A stretch of 51,442 nt of DNA from Candidatus Babeliaceae bacterium (GTDB lineage: Bacteria; Babelota; Babeliae; Babelales; Babelaceae). The DNA is taken from positions 1 through 51,442 of the forward strand of contig JAFFZZ010000099.1 in NCBI GenBank assembly GCA_016933915.1, written 5' to 3'. Under the pieces are notes generated by a model that saw nothing but the letters and a program-made list of their open reading frames with translations, did no database searches and had not been told where the DNA came from. Below are positions 40,315-48,614 of this stretch, in pieces. The position numbers and the translations under genes were made by a program. How positions within the stretch are numbered: position 1 is the first letter of the stretch; every line of letters begins with the position of its first letter.

Positions 40315-40941
40315 TCAACGTCTGGCAAGTTGACTGAGAGCATCGGCAATATTGTGCATGATAACAAGATCGTTAAATACTTGAGCATTTCCGCCTGCCT
40401 CAATCCATCGAGCACGGGGTGTTTTTTCATCACTGTCCTCTCGTTTTGGATCGGCTCCATACGAAAGAAGAATCTCAACAAGCTTAGGATCTTTTTTCAT
40501 CGCCGCCCGATGCAATGGTGTACGCCCTGCCAATTGAAAATTCGGATGAGCACCTGCTTTTAAAAGTGCTTGGACAACAGAGTAATTACTTTCATCAATC
40601 GCCACTGACAGCGGAGTGATATTCCCAACCTTTTTATTAACATCAGTTTTTTTATCAATAAGCGCTGCAACCACATCAACAAACCCGTTTCTTGATGCAA
40701 TAATAAGAGCAGTCTGCGCTATTTTAGTATCCCTGCCTGGTTCAATTTCTGTGACAAGAGCCTCATTACCTTTCTTATTAATAAGTTGCAGAACTTTCGG
40801 CAGATCCTTTTTTGTTGAAAAATTCTTTTTATCCAATAATTTAAAAAGATCTTGCACGTCTTCTTTGTATCCCGCCTGCAAAATGAGGATTGCAGAAGTA
40901 GCAATCATACACAAAATCGCACGCAAAAAACCTTTTTTCAT
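40315..40941 (-). CDS. Secreted ankyrin-repeat protein
   Basis: The 208-residue protein has a signal peptide (MKKGFLRAILCMIATSAILILQAG). A helical lead (DVQDLFKLLDKKNFSTKKDLPKVLQLINK) precedes about four ankyrin units: QTALIIASRNGFVDVVAALIDKKTDVN, ITPLSVAIDESNYSVVQALLKAGAHPN, RTPLHRAAMKKDPKLVEILLSYGADPK and a degenerate last unit (KTPRARWIEAGGNAQVFNDLVIM). Start ATG 40939-40941 has AAGGAG 7 bases upstream. The C-terminal cap (PRARWIEAGG) matches PRQLWEARSG of the ankyrin protein at 10822. It is likely a protein-binding factor in the envelope or delivered to a host. Confidence 0.9.
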   Translation of the reverse strand: MKKGFLRAILCMIATSAILILQAGYKEDVQDLFKLLDKKNFSTKKDLPKVLQLINKKGNEALVTEIEPGRDTKIAQTALIIASRNGFVDVVAALIDKKTDVNKKVGNITPLSVAIDESNYSVVQALLKAGAHPNFQLAGRTPLHRAAMKKDPKLVEILLSYGADPKREDSDEKTPRARWIEAGGNAQVFNDLVIMHNIADALSQLARR

Positions 40942-40967
40942 CAGCATCTCCTTTTTTTACCGATAGT

Positions 40968-43454
40968 TCACTTGAAACGCAAAAAAGATGGGACCTCCTC
41001 AGGTACAAGAGAAATCGATGTTATTCCACACGCTATCAGTTCATAGGCCAAATCAGGGAAATCAGATGGAGCTTGCCCACAGATACCAATCGTCTTGCCA
41101 GCTGACTTCGATTTATCAATCGCCATAAACAGAAGTTGCTTCACGGCCATATCTCGTTCATCAAAAAGATGACTTACCAAGACGGAGTCTCGATCAACAC
41201 CAATGGTCAATTGCGTTAAATCATTCGATCCAATAGAGAAACCATTAAAGAAGGGCGCATATGCCTCAAGCGAAAGAACATTCTGCGGGACCTCGACCAT
41301 CATCAGTAGCTCAAGCCCTTCGGTACCATTTTTCAATCCGTATGCTGCCAGCTGCGCAACAACAGCCTCTGCCTCCTCAACCGACCGAACAAAAGGTATC
41401 AAGAGAGCGATGTTCTCCATGCCCCAGTCTCGGCGAGCCCTCCTCAGTGCTTCACATTCTAAGGCAAATGCTGGTGCATACTGTTCATGTATATACCGGG
41501 CAGCACCGCGAAAACCAAGCATCGGATTCTCTTCTTCAGGCTCAAAGAAGTCCCCGCCAAGTAAATCTCGATACTCGTTACTTTTAAAATCGGTACAACG
41601 CACTACCACACGGCGAGGATAAAACGCAGCTGCAATGGCAGCAACTGCCTGCGCAAGGCGTTCAACATATGTCTCAGCCCAGTAAGCAGGATTCCCTAAT
41701 CGCTCGGTAATCTCCTCGCAGACAGGCTCACCGGCGATCTTGCCTGGTTCAGCACACACCATCGGATGAACCCCAATGCGAGAGGTAATAATAAACTCAA
41801 GACGGGCGAGCCCCACACCATCAACAGGCAACAGTGCTGCACGCAATGCTTCGTCAGGATCAGCAATATTCACATATAATTGATATGTTCGCTGATTTTT
41901 ATTCTTCCCAATGGGAACTTCTGTCTCATCAAATGGCCATTTTCCTCGATAAACAAAACCCTCCGATCCGCGACGACATTCAACAGTAATCTCTTCACCA
42001 TCCCGAATCAACTCAGTTGCAATTTCAGTACCAACCAACGCGGGGACCCCAAGTTCACGACTCACAATCGCCGCATGACATGTCCGTCCACCGCGATTAG
42101 TCACCAAAGCAGAAGCCTTGCGCATAAGTGGCACCCAGTCGGGATCAGTCATATCCGTTATCAAAATGTCACCTTCTTTAAAAAGAGCTTCTTCTCGAGG
42201 TGAGGAGATACGTCGTGCAATACCAGAAACAATCCCATTGCCAACCGACCGGCCTCGCAAAATTAATGCGTCGGATGAAGGTTTTTTGGAAAACGAAAAT
42301 TGCCGCAACACCGTCTCGTGGATTCGTGCACTATGTACCGTTTCTGGACGTGCCTGCAAAATGTATATTTTACCGTCAATACCATCTCGCGCCCATTCAA
42401 TATCCATCGGCATCCAGCGGCCCGCTTGCTCCGAATAGTGATCTTCAATTACTAAGGCTGTCTTAGCTAATACGCGAACTTCATCATCACTCAATGAAAA
42501 TCGCATACGTGCGTCTTCGGGAACTTCGACAAATTCTTCGACCATCTTCGGCGGTTCTGCAAGCACCTGTGCCATCTTTGTCAACATTGCTATACGTTCT
42601 ACATCAACAGGAAACTGGGCTAAACGCTTTTGCTCATCAGGTAAAACTTGTACATTAAAAACCATTTTTTTATCTTTAACGCCAAGAACCTGCCGCACAA
42701 TGCCACGGAAACCTTTACGCAAAGTCCCTTTATGCACCAACCACTCATCCGGTGTAACCTGCCCCTGAACAATAGTCTCTCCGAGACCGTAGACCGAATT
42801 TACCGCGATAAAGTGTGATGAACCTGTATCCGGTTCAAGAGTAAAAAGAACTCCTGATGCCCCATCATCAGCGGCAACCATTTTTTGCACGCCTATGGCA
42901 AGCGCAACATCAAGATCGTCAAACCCCTTTTCACGGCGGTAGACAATAGCGCGATCAGTAAATAATGACGCCATACAATTGAGACATGCCTGTAAGAGAG
43001 CGTCACTCCCAACAATGTAGAGGTATGTCTCATGTTGTCCGGCAAAAGATGCCTCCGGCATATCTTCCGCAGTTGCCGAAGATCGAACGGCAACGGCAAG
43101 CGACTTTTCGTCGCACTGTTGTGACAAGGTTTCGTATGCGACGACAATTTCCTTTGCAACATCGGGGGGCAATGGCTTTGAACGAATAAGATCTCGTATC
43201 TTAGCCCCAACCTCCTGAACAAGTGAAACATCTGGTTTTCTACCGATAGGTTTCAAGAGCGTAGCTAATCGACCTTCTAAGTCATTTTGCTTTAAATGCT
43301 CACGATATGCGTCTGCCGTAATCGAAAAGCCTGGCGGAACTTGCAAGGGAGCATGAGCCAAAAGATGGGATAATTCACCGAGAGAAGCGTTTTTACCTCC
43401 AACTAGAGCAACATCTTTTGATCCGATTTTGCTAAAAAAACGGATATACTTCAT
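40968..43454 (-). CDS. ppsA: Phosphoenolpyruvate synthase
   Basis: PpsA converts pyruvate, ATP and water to PEP, AMP and phosphate. The 828-residue protein has the ATP-grasp N-terminal domain (DVALVGGKNASLGEL, VAVRSSATAEDMPEASFAGQ, EWARDGIDGKIYILQARPE). The phosphohistidine domain with GGRTCHAAIVSRELGVPALVG (His at about 459) is next. The PEP-binding TIM barrel carries VRCTDFKSNEY, FIGSNDLTQLT (seen as FSIGSNDLTQLTIGVDRD) and the catalytic cysteine in GICGQAPSD. Slightly longer than E. coli PpsA. AAGGAG lies 8 bases before the ATG. It follows the MshEN-domain gene by 22 bases in one operon. An enzyme run in reverse, as suggested for some energy-poor bacteria, cannot be judged from sequence. 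Confidence 0.95.
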   Translation of the reverse strand: MKYIRFFSKIGSKDVALVGGKNASLGELSHLLAHAPLQVPPGFSITADAYREHLKQNDLEGRLATLLKPIGRKPDVSLVQEVGAKIRDLIRSKPLPPDVAKEIVVAYETLSQQCDEKSLAVAVRSSATAEDMPEASFAGQHETYLYIVGSDALLQACLNCMASLFTDRAIVYRREKGFDDLDVALAIGVQKMVAADDGASGVLFTLEPDTGSSHFIAVNSVYGLGETIVQGQVTPDEWLVHKGTLRKGFRGIVRQVLGVKDKKMVFNVQVLPDEQKRLAQFPVDVERIAMLTKMAQVLAEPPKMVEEFVEVPEDARMRFSLSDDEVRVLAKTALVIEDHYSEQAGRWMPMDIEWARDGIDGKIYILQARPETVHSARIHETVLRQFSFSKKPSSDALILRGRSVGNGIVSGIARRISSPREEALFKEGDILITDMTDPDWVPLMRKASALVTNRGGRTCHAAIVSRELGVPALVGTEIATELIRDGEEITVECRRGSEGFVYRGKWPFDETEVPIGKNKNQRTYQLYVNIADPDEALRAALLPVDGVGLARLEFIITSRIGVHPMVCAEPGKIAGEPVCEEITERLGNPAYWAETYVERLAQAVAAIAAAFYPRRVVVRCTDFKSNEYRDLLGGDFFEPEEENPMLGFRGAARYIHEQYAPAFALECEALRRARRDWGMENIALLIPFVRSVEEAEAVVAQLAAYGLKNGTEGLELLMMVEVPQNVLSLEAYAPFFNGFSIGSNDLTQLTIGVDRDSVLVSHLFDERDMAVKQLLFMAIDKSKSAGKTIGICGQAPSDFPDLAYELIACGITSISLVPEEVPSFLRFK

Positions 43455-43476
43455 CTCAACACTCCTTCAGTAACAA

Positions 43477-44019
43477 TTATAGTTCACGGTAGTAGTCGAG
43501 ATCCTGCTCACGCTCCTCTTCTTCCTGCTCCTGCGTTTCTTCAATCGTCCCTTCGTAATCAATATCATAGAGTGGATCCTGATAAAATTCTTTGATGGTC
43601 ATATCGATATGAGTTGGTATGCCAACCAAAAATTCTATATCATACGAAACAAACTCTCGAAGCCGCATATCCAAATCTTCATTACGTGGATTATTGGTTA
43701 TCACAAAAAGAACATTCTCATCGCGACGATACGGAAGAGCAAAGTTACGCAGCAAAACATCCTTAGGAAACATCTTCACCAGATCGTGATCGAACACCTC
43801 ACCGAGCACATCAATAGCCTGCACCTGATAAAATTCCTGAAGTGCATCCAAAACAACCTCTTTATCAACGATGCCCTCCTCAAGAAGAAAATCTTCGAAA
43901 AAAGGTGCTTCACGCCTCTTGAAATCTTCCTTTAACGCTTGAGCATCTTTTTCTGTAATTATCTCACGTTCCTGCAAGATACGCACAAGCCCATCAACAA
44001 CTGTTTCATGCTGCTTCAT
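43477..44019 (-). CDS. Stand-alone MshEN-like (GspE/PilB N-terminal) domain protein
   Basis: The 180-residue protein has two copies of the fold usually found at the N-terminus of type II secretion and pilus ATPases. The helix pair is FFEDFLLEEGIVDKEVVLDALQEFYQVQAID. The second half is LVKMFPKDVLLRNFALPYRRDENVLFVITNNPRNEDLDMRLREFVSYDIEFLVGIPTHIDMTIKEFY, which matches the PilB pattern of ...P..LA..y..lPl...g..L.vA..dP.d...l. An acidic tail (ETQEQEEEEREQDLDYYREL) follows and the ATPase domain is missing. Start ATG 44017-44019 has GGGGAG 7 bases upstream. Related domains bind cyclic di-GMP in some ATPases. The operon with ppsA suggests a regulatory partner, but this is inference. Confidence 0.75.
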   Translation of the reverse strand: MKQHETVVDGLVRILQEREIITEKDAQALKEDFKRREAPFFEDFLLEEGIVDKEVVLDALQEFYQVQAIDVLGEVFDHDLVKMFPKDVLLRNFALPYRRDENVLFVITNNPRNEDLDMRLREFVSYDIEFLVGIPTHIDMTIKEFYQDPLYDIDYEGTIEETQEQEEEEREQDLDYYREL

Positions 44020-44160
44020 TGTCATTCTCCCCAAACAAAGAGTATTGTTGGGACCAGTATAAAAAACGTTCTCGAAAGATACTAGGTTTACCGCTACACC
44101 ACTCCAAAAAGCCGTACAGCTAGCAATCAACCATGAAAAAAATTTAAAAATAGAAAAACA

Positions 44161-44188
44161 TTGCCCTTTTCCAGCTTTTTGCTATACT
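44161..44188 (+). promoter_or_regulatory. Promoter for the secreted phosphatase gene
   Basis: TTGCCC (44161-44166), a 16-base spacer and TATACT (44183-44188), the latter preceded by TGC (extended -10), lie 45 bases ahead of the ATG at 44234. Confidence 0.65.
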
Positions 44189-44233
44189 TATTTTCAAGGA
44201 AATTTAAAACTTTTCATTTATCCATGGAATACT

Positions 44234-45658
44234 ATGAGAAAACTTAAGCTTCATTTATTCGTCCTCTTCTTACTTTCGGTCGCATCTACACTCTTACCAG
44301 AAACAGATTTTCAAAAATTTGAAAATCTCATCAAATCAACCTACTCCACGGACAACTACCAGAGCAAAACCGGAGTTCTTCCAATCAAAACAATCGAACA
44401 AAATATAGATACATGTATAAAATTAATGGACGAACAACGTAAAAAATCAACGGGCTGGAATGCTAACAGCTGCCCAAGTCGCTATAGTGACACAAGCATC
44501 GTTGTTGAAAAAAGACCGCTTCTTAAAAAAGGTGACACCATCATTATTTTTGGTGATAGGCACGGGGATATCGGCAGCACGCTCGCTCTATTGAAAAAAA
44601 TAGAAAAGGAAAGGGGAAAGCCCATTCTTGGTAGCGAAAGCGGTTTTAAAATTCTTGACCCGAATATAACCATAGTATTTCTCGGAGACTACGCCGACAG
44701 AGGGAACTGGAGTATTGAAGTAATTGATTTCGTCTGCCGTCTTTATAATGAAAACCCTAAACAAGTGATACTTATTCGTGGAAACCACGAAGAAAAAGAA
44801 TTGGCTCAAATCTATGGGTTATTACAAGATATATTGGGAAAATATCAAAAAGAAAATGAGAAAAAGGCGAAGACAATTTTTAATATGATAGTCAACAAGC
44901 TATTTCCACGACTTCCATCCCTTGTACTTATGGGAGCAAATGACATTACCACAGGGATCTCACATTATGGTGCTTTTTGTCATGCGGGCCTTTTCATTGA
45001 TTATCTTTCTCAAGCAATTTTTGCACACGAAGCTCCATTCTTTGATTACCTCGATCTCGAGGACATCGCTAACAAACGAACAATACTGGCTCACACTATA
45101 CGGAAAGAATTTCTTAATGTGCTTTCCCTCAGACTCACTGATCAGAAGAAATTAATAAACTCAAAGTATATAGATTTCCTTCCATGGAAAGATTTCTCAT
45201 TGCGGTGGCTTGATTACTCACCACAACCAGAGACGTGCCTCAATCCTGGATCACGGGGTTCTTTGGCAACAGGAAAGATTTCAAAAGATGTTAGCGATAC
45301 TCTCTTGTCACTGATAAACGACTTTCTTAAAGATGAAAAACAACAAATCGATTACATTTTTCGCGGCCACCAACAACCTGATTTTATCCCCGAGATTAAA
45401 GCTGGTCATGGCGTTGCCATTCTCGGACGAGAAAAACAAGAAAAGAACACTGTCCTAAAACAAAACGATGTACTTACGTTTGCCGTCGGACCTGTTGGTT
45501 ACTTGCGACTCTTCAAAAAAACTGGATCTCCCTTTGACGGCTGTGGCGTCATCACCATCGGTGATCGTCCAGGAACTTGGCAATGCATCGGATACGCCGT
45601 ATCACAAGGCGAGATCAAAAAATATTTAAATAATATCGGGAAACCATCAAATCAATAG
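44234..45658 (+). CDS. Secreted PPP-family (serine/threonine type) metallophosphatase
   Basis: The 474-residue protein has a signal peptide (MRKLKLHLFVLFLLSVASTLLPE). About 80 residues later comes a calcineurin-like domain with the three hallmark motifs of PPP phosphatases in order: IIIFGDRHGDIGS (GD-x-HG), IVFLGDYADRGNWS (GD-x-x-DRG) and ILIRGNHEEKE (GNHE). Further metal-binding histidines are in FCHAGLFIDY and IFRGHQQPDF. A C-terminal part contains a conserved-looking FAVGPVGYLRLFKKTGSPFDGCGVITIGDRPG. This motif set is shared with eukaryotic PP1/PP2A and bacterial PPP enzymes. Export makes a cytoplasmic role unlikely and a host-directed role possible. It has its own promoter, and its last 12 bases overlap the convergent nupC. 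Confidence 0.85.
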   Translation: MRKLKLHLFVLFLLSVASTLLPETDFQKFENLIKSTYSTDNYQSKTGVLPIKTIEQNIDTCIKLMDEQRKKSTGWNANSCPSRYSDTSIVVEKRPLLKKGDTIIIFGDRHGDIGSTLALLKKIEKERGKPILGSESGFKILDPNITIVFLGDYADRGNWSIEVIDFVCRLYNENPKQVILIRGNHEEKELAQIYGLLQDILGKYQKENEKKAKTIFNMIVNKLFPRLPSLVLMGANDITTGISHYGAFCHAGLFIDYLSQAIFAHEAPFFDYLDLEDIANKRTILAHTIRKEFLNVLSLRLTDQKKLINSKYIDFLPWKDFSLRWLDYSPQPETCLNPGSRGSLATGKISKDVSDTLLSLINDFLKDEKQQIDYIFRGHQQPDFIPEIKAGHGVAILGREKQEKNTVLKQNDVLTFAVGPVGYLRLFKKTGSPFDGCGVITIGDRPGTWQCIGYAVSQGEIKKYLNNIGKPSNQ

Positions 45659-46912
45659 GCCAGCAACCATAGCAGTAAGCAGGTTCACTAAAACACCACC
45701 AAGCACTGCCCGAAAACCAAACTCACTAAGCAATTGCCGCTTTGATGGGGCCAATGAACCAATGCCGCCAATCTGGATCCCAATGGAAGAGAAGTTGGAA
45801 AAACCACAGAGCGCATAGGTCAATATCACAATAGCTCGATCATCAGAAAATGCTGTTTTTACCATCTCAAGATATGCAATAAACTCGTTACCCACGACCT
45901 TAAGACCAATCAATTTTCCTGCTGCAAGCGCATCTGGTCCCGTTAATCCTAAAAGCCAACCAACCGGCGACAAAAGATATCCAAAGAGTGACTCAAGCGT
46001 AAAATTTGGCAGACTAAAGACTTGCCACGGTCCTGAATTCACCTGGCCAACAACCCAGCCAATAAGCATATTAACAGTCGCAATAAGCGCAATAAATGCA
46101 ACAAGCATAGCGCCTACGTTAAGTGCTAATTTCAAGCCATCACCAGTACCAGAAGAAATGGCATCAAGCATATTTGTCGTCTTAGCTTCCATATTCGGAA
46201 TAGCCGAACCCGCTGTCTCAGGCTGCTCAACTTCCGGACACATAGTTTTTGCCACTAAAATTGTTGCTGGTAACGCCATAATGCTTGCACTCAGAAGATG
46301 TTGAATCGGAACGCCCTGACTATGATAAATAGCTAAGAGTGAACCGCTGATATGGCCCATACCACCAACCATAATGAAAAAAATCTCAGAACGAGTCATA
46401 CGCTCGAGATAATTCCTCACCAAAAGCGGCGCTTCCGTCTGCCCCAAAAAGCTATTCGCAATCCCACACAACGTCTCCGCACCTGAAGTCCCAAAAACAG
46501 GACGAACCACAAGCGCAACCAGGCGCACGCACCATTGAATAATACCTATATGGAAGAGAAGTGCCATAAATGCACCAAAGAAGATAATAAACGGAAGTAC
46601 TTGCAGTGCAAAAACCGCTCCCCATGGCGGCTGATTAACACCAAGCGCACCAAATACAAAACTAATGCCCGCCTGCGATGCAACGTAAAGTTGCGCAACA
46701 GCATTTGCAATCGCCTGCATTATCGAAGAACCAATTGTCGTTTTTAACATAAACCAAGCAAGAATAAACTGTGTAACGAGAGCTTTAACGATGAGTCCGT
46801 AATTAACGCGGCGTTTATTGTTCGAAAAAAGAAACGCAACCCCGAAAACTACCGCTATCCCTAAAATTTGCATGTACCTGTTATATTCAGCCATGTATGC
46901 CATGAACGACAT
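45647..46912 (-). CDS. nupC: Concentrative nucleoside transporter (NupC/CNT family)
   Basis: CNT proteins import nucleosides with cations. The 421-residue protein has about ten membrane segments. It carries the family stretches QILGIAVVFGVAFLFSNNKRRVN, QVLPFIIFFGAFMALLFHIGI, SGAETLCGIANSFLGQTEAPLLVRNYL (with the conserved G-Q-T-E-A-P), GGMGHISGSLLAIY and FIAYLEM...LTYALCGFSNFSSIGIQIGGIG. Start ATG 46910-46912 is preferred because GGGAG lies 8 bases upstream; a GTG nine bases earlier touches that site. It is the last gene of the tRNA-rpmE-prfA operon, 18 bases after prfA. Nucleoside import fits an organism that takes metabolites from a host. Substrate range cannot be read. Confidence 0.95.
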   Translation of the reverse strand: MSFMAYMAEYNRYMQILGIAVVFGVAFLFSNNKRRVNYGLIVKALVTQFILAWFMLKTTIGSSIMQAIANAVAQLYVASQAGISFVFGALGVNQPPWGAVFALQVLPFIIFFGAFMALLFHIGIIQWCVRLVALVVRPVFGTSGAETLCGIANSFLGQTEAPLLVRNYLERMTRSEIFFIMVGGMGHISGSLLAIYHSQGVPIQHLLSASIMALPATILVAKTMCPEVEQPETAGSAIPNMEAKTTNMLDAISSGTGDGLKLALNVGAMLVAFIALIATVNMLIGWVVGQVNSGPWQVFSLPNFTLESLFGYLLSPVGWLLGLTGPDALAAGKLIGLKVVGNEFIAYLEMVKTAFSDDRAIVILTYALCGFSNFSSIGIQIGGIGSLAPSKRQLLSEFGFRAVLGGVLVNLLTAMVAGLLI

Positions 46913-46930
46913 GTTGCACACTCCCTCTTT

Positions 46931-48001
46931 TTACGCCATATTTTTTCGACGCTCTTCCTGCTCTTTTCTCATCAATGCTTCAACAATCTCATCCAAATCG
47001 CCCTCAACTACCCGATCCAACTTACTTAAAGTAAGACCAACCTGATGGTCAGAGACCCGATTTTGCGGGAAATTATAAGTACGCACCTTTTCCGCACGCT
47101 CACCTGTTCCCACCATCTCCTTGCGCATCTGACTTTTCTCACTCTCCGCCTTTTCTCGTTCAAAGGCCATAAGTCTCGATTTCAACACCTTAAGCGCTTT
47201 TGCCTTGTTCTTGTGTTGAGATCTCTCATCCTGGCAAGAAACAACAATACCCGTTGGTATATGTGTAATGCGAACCGCTGAATCGGTCGTATTAACATGT
47301 TGTCCACCAGCCCCCCCCGACCGAAAAACATCAATGCGCAAATCATCCGGATTAACCGTAAATTCAACATCTTTAACCTCCGGCAATACCGCCACGGTAG
47401 CTGTCGACGTATGAATCCGCCCAGATGTCTCAGTTTTTGGGACTCGCTGCACGCGATGAACACCAGATTCATGCTTTAAATGGCCATAAACCTGTTTACC
47501 CTGAATATGAAGGACCAACTCTCGCACCCCGCCAAGATCAGTCGGGCTCTCAGAGATCACGGAAACGCGCCACCCCTTTTTAAAGGCATACAAAGTGTAC
47601 ATACGTGCCAAATCGGCGGCAAAAAGCGCTGCCTCTTGCCCCCCGGTCCCCGCACGAATTTCAACAAAAGCAGAACAATCATCGCGCTCATCGGGAGGAT
47701 ATAAAAAATTCTCAACCGCTGCAAGCGCAGAAGACAACTCTAAACGCAAACGCGCCACCTCTTCTTCACAGAGGATCTTGAAATCAGAGTCCTCTGAAAC
47801 CATAGCTTCACGCTCGAGCTGGGAAATCTCTGTATCAATGGAAACCAGACGATCATACGCACCCAACAATTCAGCAAGACGCGCATGCTCCTGAGACAAA
47901 GGCTTTCTTCGAAAAACATCGAGAGTTGGGGATAAAAGTTCCTTTGCTATCTCATCAAAACGCAGACGGAGTTTATCCCACCCAACTTCCGGAAAACGCA
48001 T
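46931..48001 (-). CDS. prfA: Peptide chain release factor 1
   Basis: RF1 terminates translation at UAA and UAG. The 356-residue protein has the full family length, with AFVEIRAGTGGQEAALFAADLARMY, HRVQRVPKTETSGRIHTSTATVAVLPE (RF1-type, not the SPF-type of RF2), the catalytic GGAGGQHVN loop and PQNRVSDHQVGLTL near the end. The anticodon-mimic tripeptide lies in the RVPKTE region rather than SPF. The start ATG has only a weak ribosome binding site, 15 bases after rpmE. The usual partner gene prmC is not next to it. Confidence 0.97.
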   Translation of the reverse strand: MRFPEVGWDKLRLRFDEIAKELLSPTLDVFRRKPLSQEHARLAELLGAYDRLVSIDTEISQLEREAMVSEDSDFKILCEEEVARLRLELSSALAAVENFLYPPDERDDCSAFVEIRAGTGGQEAALFAADLARMYTLYAFKKGWRVSVISESPTDLGGVRELVLHIQGKQVYGHLKHESGVHRVQRVPKTETSGRIHTSTATVAVLPEVKDVEFTVNPDDLRIDVFRSGGAGGQHVNTTDSAVRITHIPTGIVVSCQDERSQHKNKAKALKVLKSRLMAFEREKAESEKSQMRKEMVGTGERAEKVRTYNFPQNRVSDHQVGLTLSKLDRVVEGDLDEIVEALMRKEQEERRKNMA

Positions 48002-48016
48002 AAAGAGAGCTTTCGT

Positions 48017-48220
48017 TTACGACTTTTTATATTTTTTCTGAAAACGTTCGATGCGGCCAGCAGTGTCGACAAACTTTCGCTTACCGGTAAAAATTGGATG
48101 ACAGTTCGAACAAAGCGAAACTCGCACCTGAGGCTGCGTCGACATTGTTTTGAAACGATGCCCACAACCCGAACAAACTGCTTCAATCTCAAACATCTCA
48201 GGATGTATATTTTTTTTCAT
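48017..48220 (-). CDS. rpmE: 50S ribosomal protein L31
   Basis: The 67-residue protein MKKNIHPEMFEIEAVCSGCG... has the L31 pattern with the zinc-binding cysteines C-x-x-C (CSGC) and CSNCHPIFTGK, followed by FVDTAGRIERFQKKY. It is the cysteine-containing (C+) form. The start is ATG 48218-48220, with GGGAAAG upstream. rpmE precedes prfA by 15 bases, the common bacterial arrangement. Confidence 0.95.
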   Translation of the reverse strand: MKKNIHPEMFEIEAVCSGCGHRFKTMSTQPQVRVSLCSNCHPIFTGKRKFVDTAGRIERFQKKYKKS

Positions 48221-48291
48221 GATTTCTTTCCCTAATGAGCTCATTTTCAAGAAATTACGACCACAGGTGAAACACCAGAGTGTTCAAATGA

Positions 48292-48368
48292 TGGCGGGGC
48301 TAACGAGACTCGAACTCGCGACCTTCCGCGTGACAGGCGGACGCTCTAACCGACTGAGCTATAGCCCC
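48292..48368 (-). tRNA. tRNA-Asp (anticodon GTC), CCA encoded
   Basis: Minus-strand GGGGCTA (48368-48362) pairs with TAGCCCC (48302-48296). The anticodon loop CTGTCAC gives GTC, the T-arm is GCGAGTTCGAGTCTCGT, and discriminator G and CCA follow. It is the third of three tRNAs in a row. Confidence 0.96.
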
Positions 48369-48375
48369 AATAAAA

Positions 48376-48450
48376 TGGCTCCTCGGGCAGGATTCGAACC
48401 TGCGACCCAACGATTAACAGTCGTTTGCTCTGCCTCTGAGCTACCGAGGA
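48376..48450 (-). tRNA. tRNA-Asn (anticodon GTT), CCA encoded
   Basis: Minus-strand TCCTCGG (48450-48444) pairs with CCGAGGA (48386-48380). The anticodon stem ACGAC/ATCGT encloses a loop with GTT, the T-arm is GCAGGTTCGAATCCTGC, and discriminator G and CCA are encoded. Confidence 0.96.
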
Positions 48451-48475
48451 ATTCATTCTATTTTATGTCAAAATT

Positions 48476-48551
48476 TGGTGGGCGATGCAGGATTCGAACC
48501 TACGACCCCCAGTTTGTAAGACTGATGCTCTGCCAGCTGAGCTAATCGCCC
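48476..48551 (-). tRNA. tRNA-Val (anticodon TAC), CCA encoded
   Basis: Minus-strand GGGCGAT (48551-48545) pairs with ATCGCCC (48486-48480). The anticodon loop CTTACAA gives TAC. The T-arm GTAGGTTCGAATCCTGC has one G-U pair, then discriminator A and CCA. It is the first gene after a strong promoter. Confidence 0.96.
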
Positions 48552-48570
48552 AAACCCACCATATGTCTCC

Positions 48571-48599
48571 AGTGTAATGAAGCAAAAAGCAAAAGTCAA
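48571..48599 (-). promoter_or_regulatory. Promoter for the tRNA-Val/Asn/Asp - rpmE - prfA - nupC operon
   Basis: Minus-strand TTGACT (48599-48594), a 17-base spacer and TACACT (48576-48571) lie about 20 bases before tRNA-Val. Both elements match the spoVG promoter pattern closely. Confidence 0.8.
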
Positions 48600-48614
48600 A
48601 AGGAGTTTCACCAA

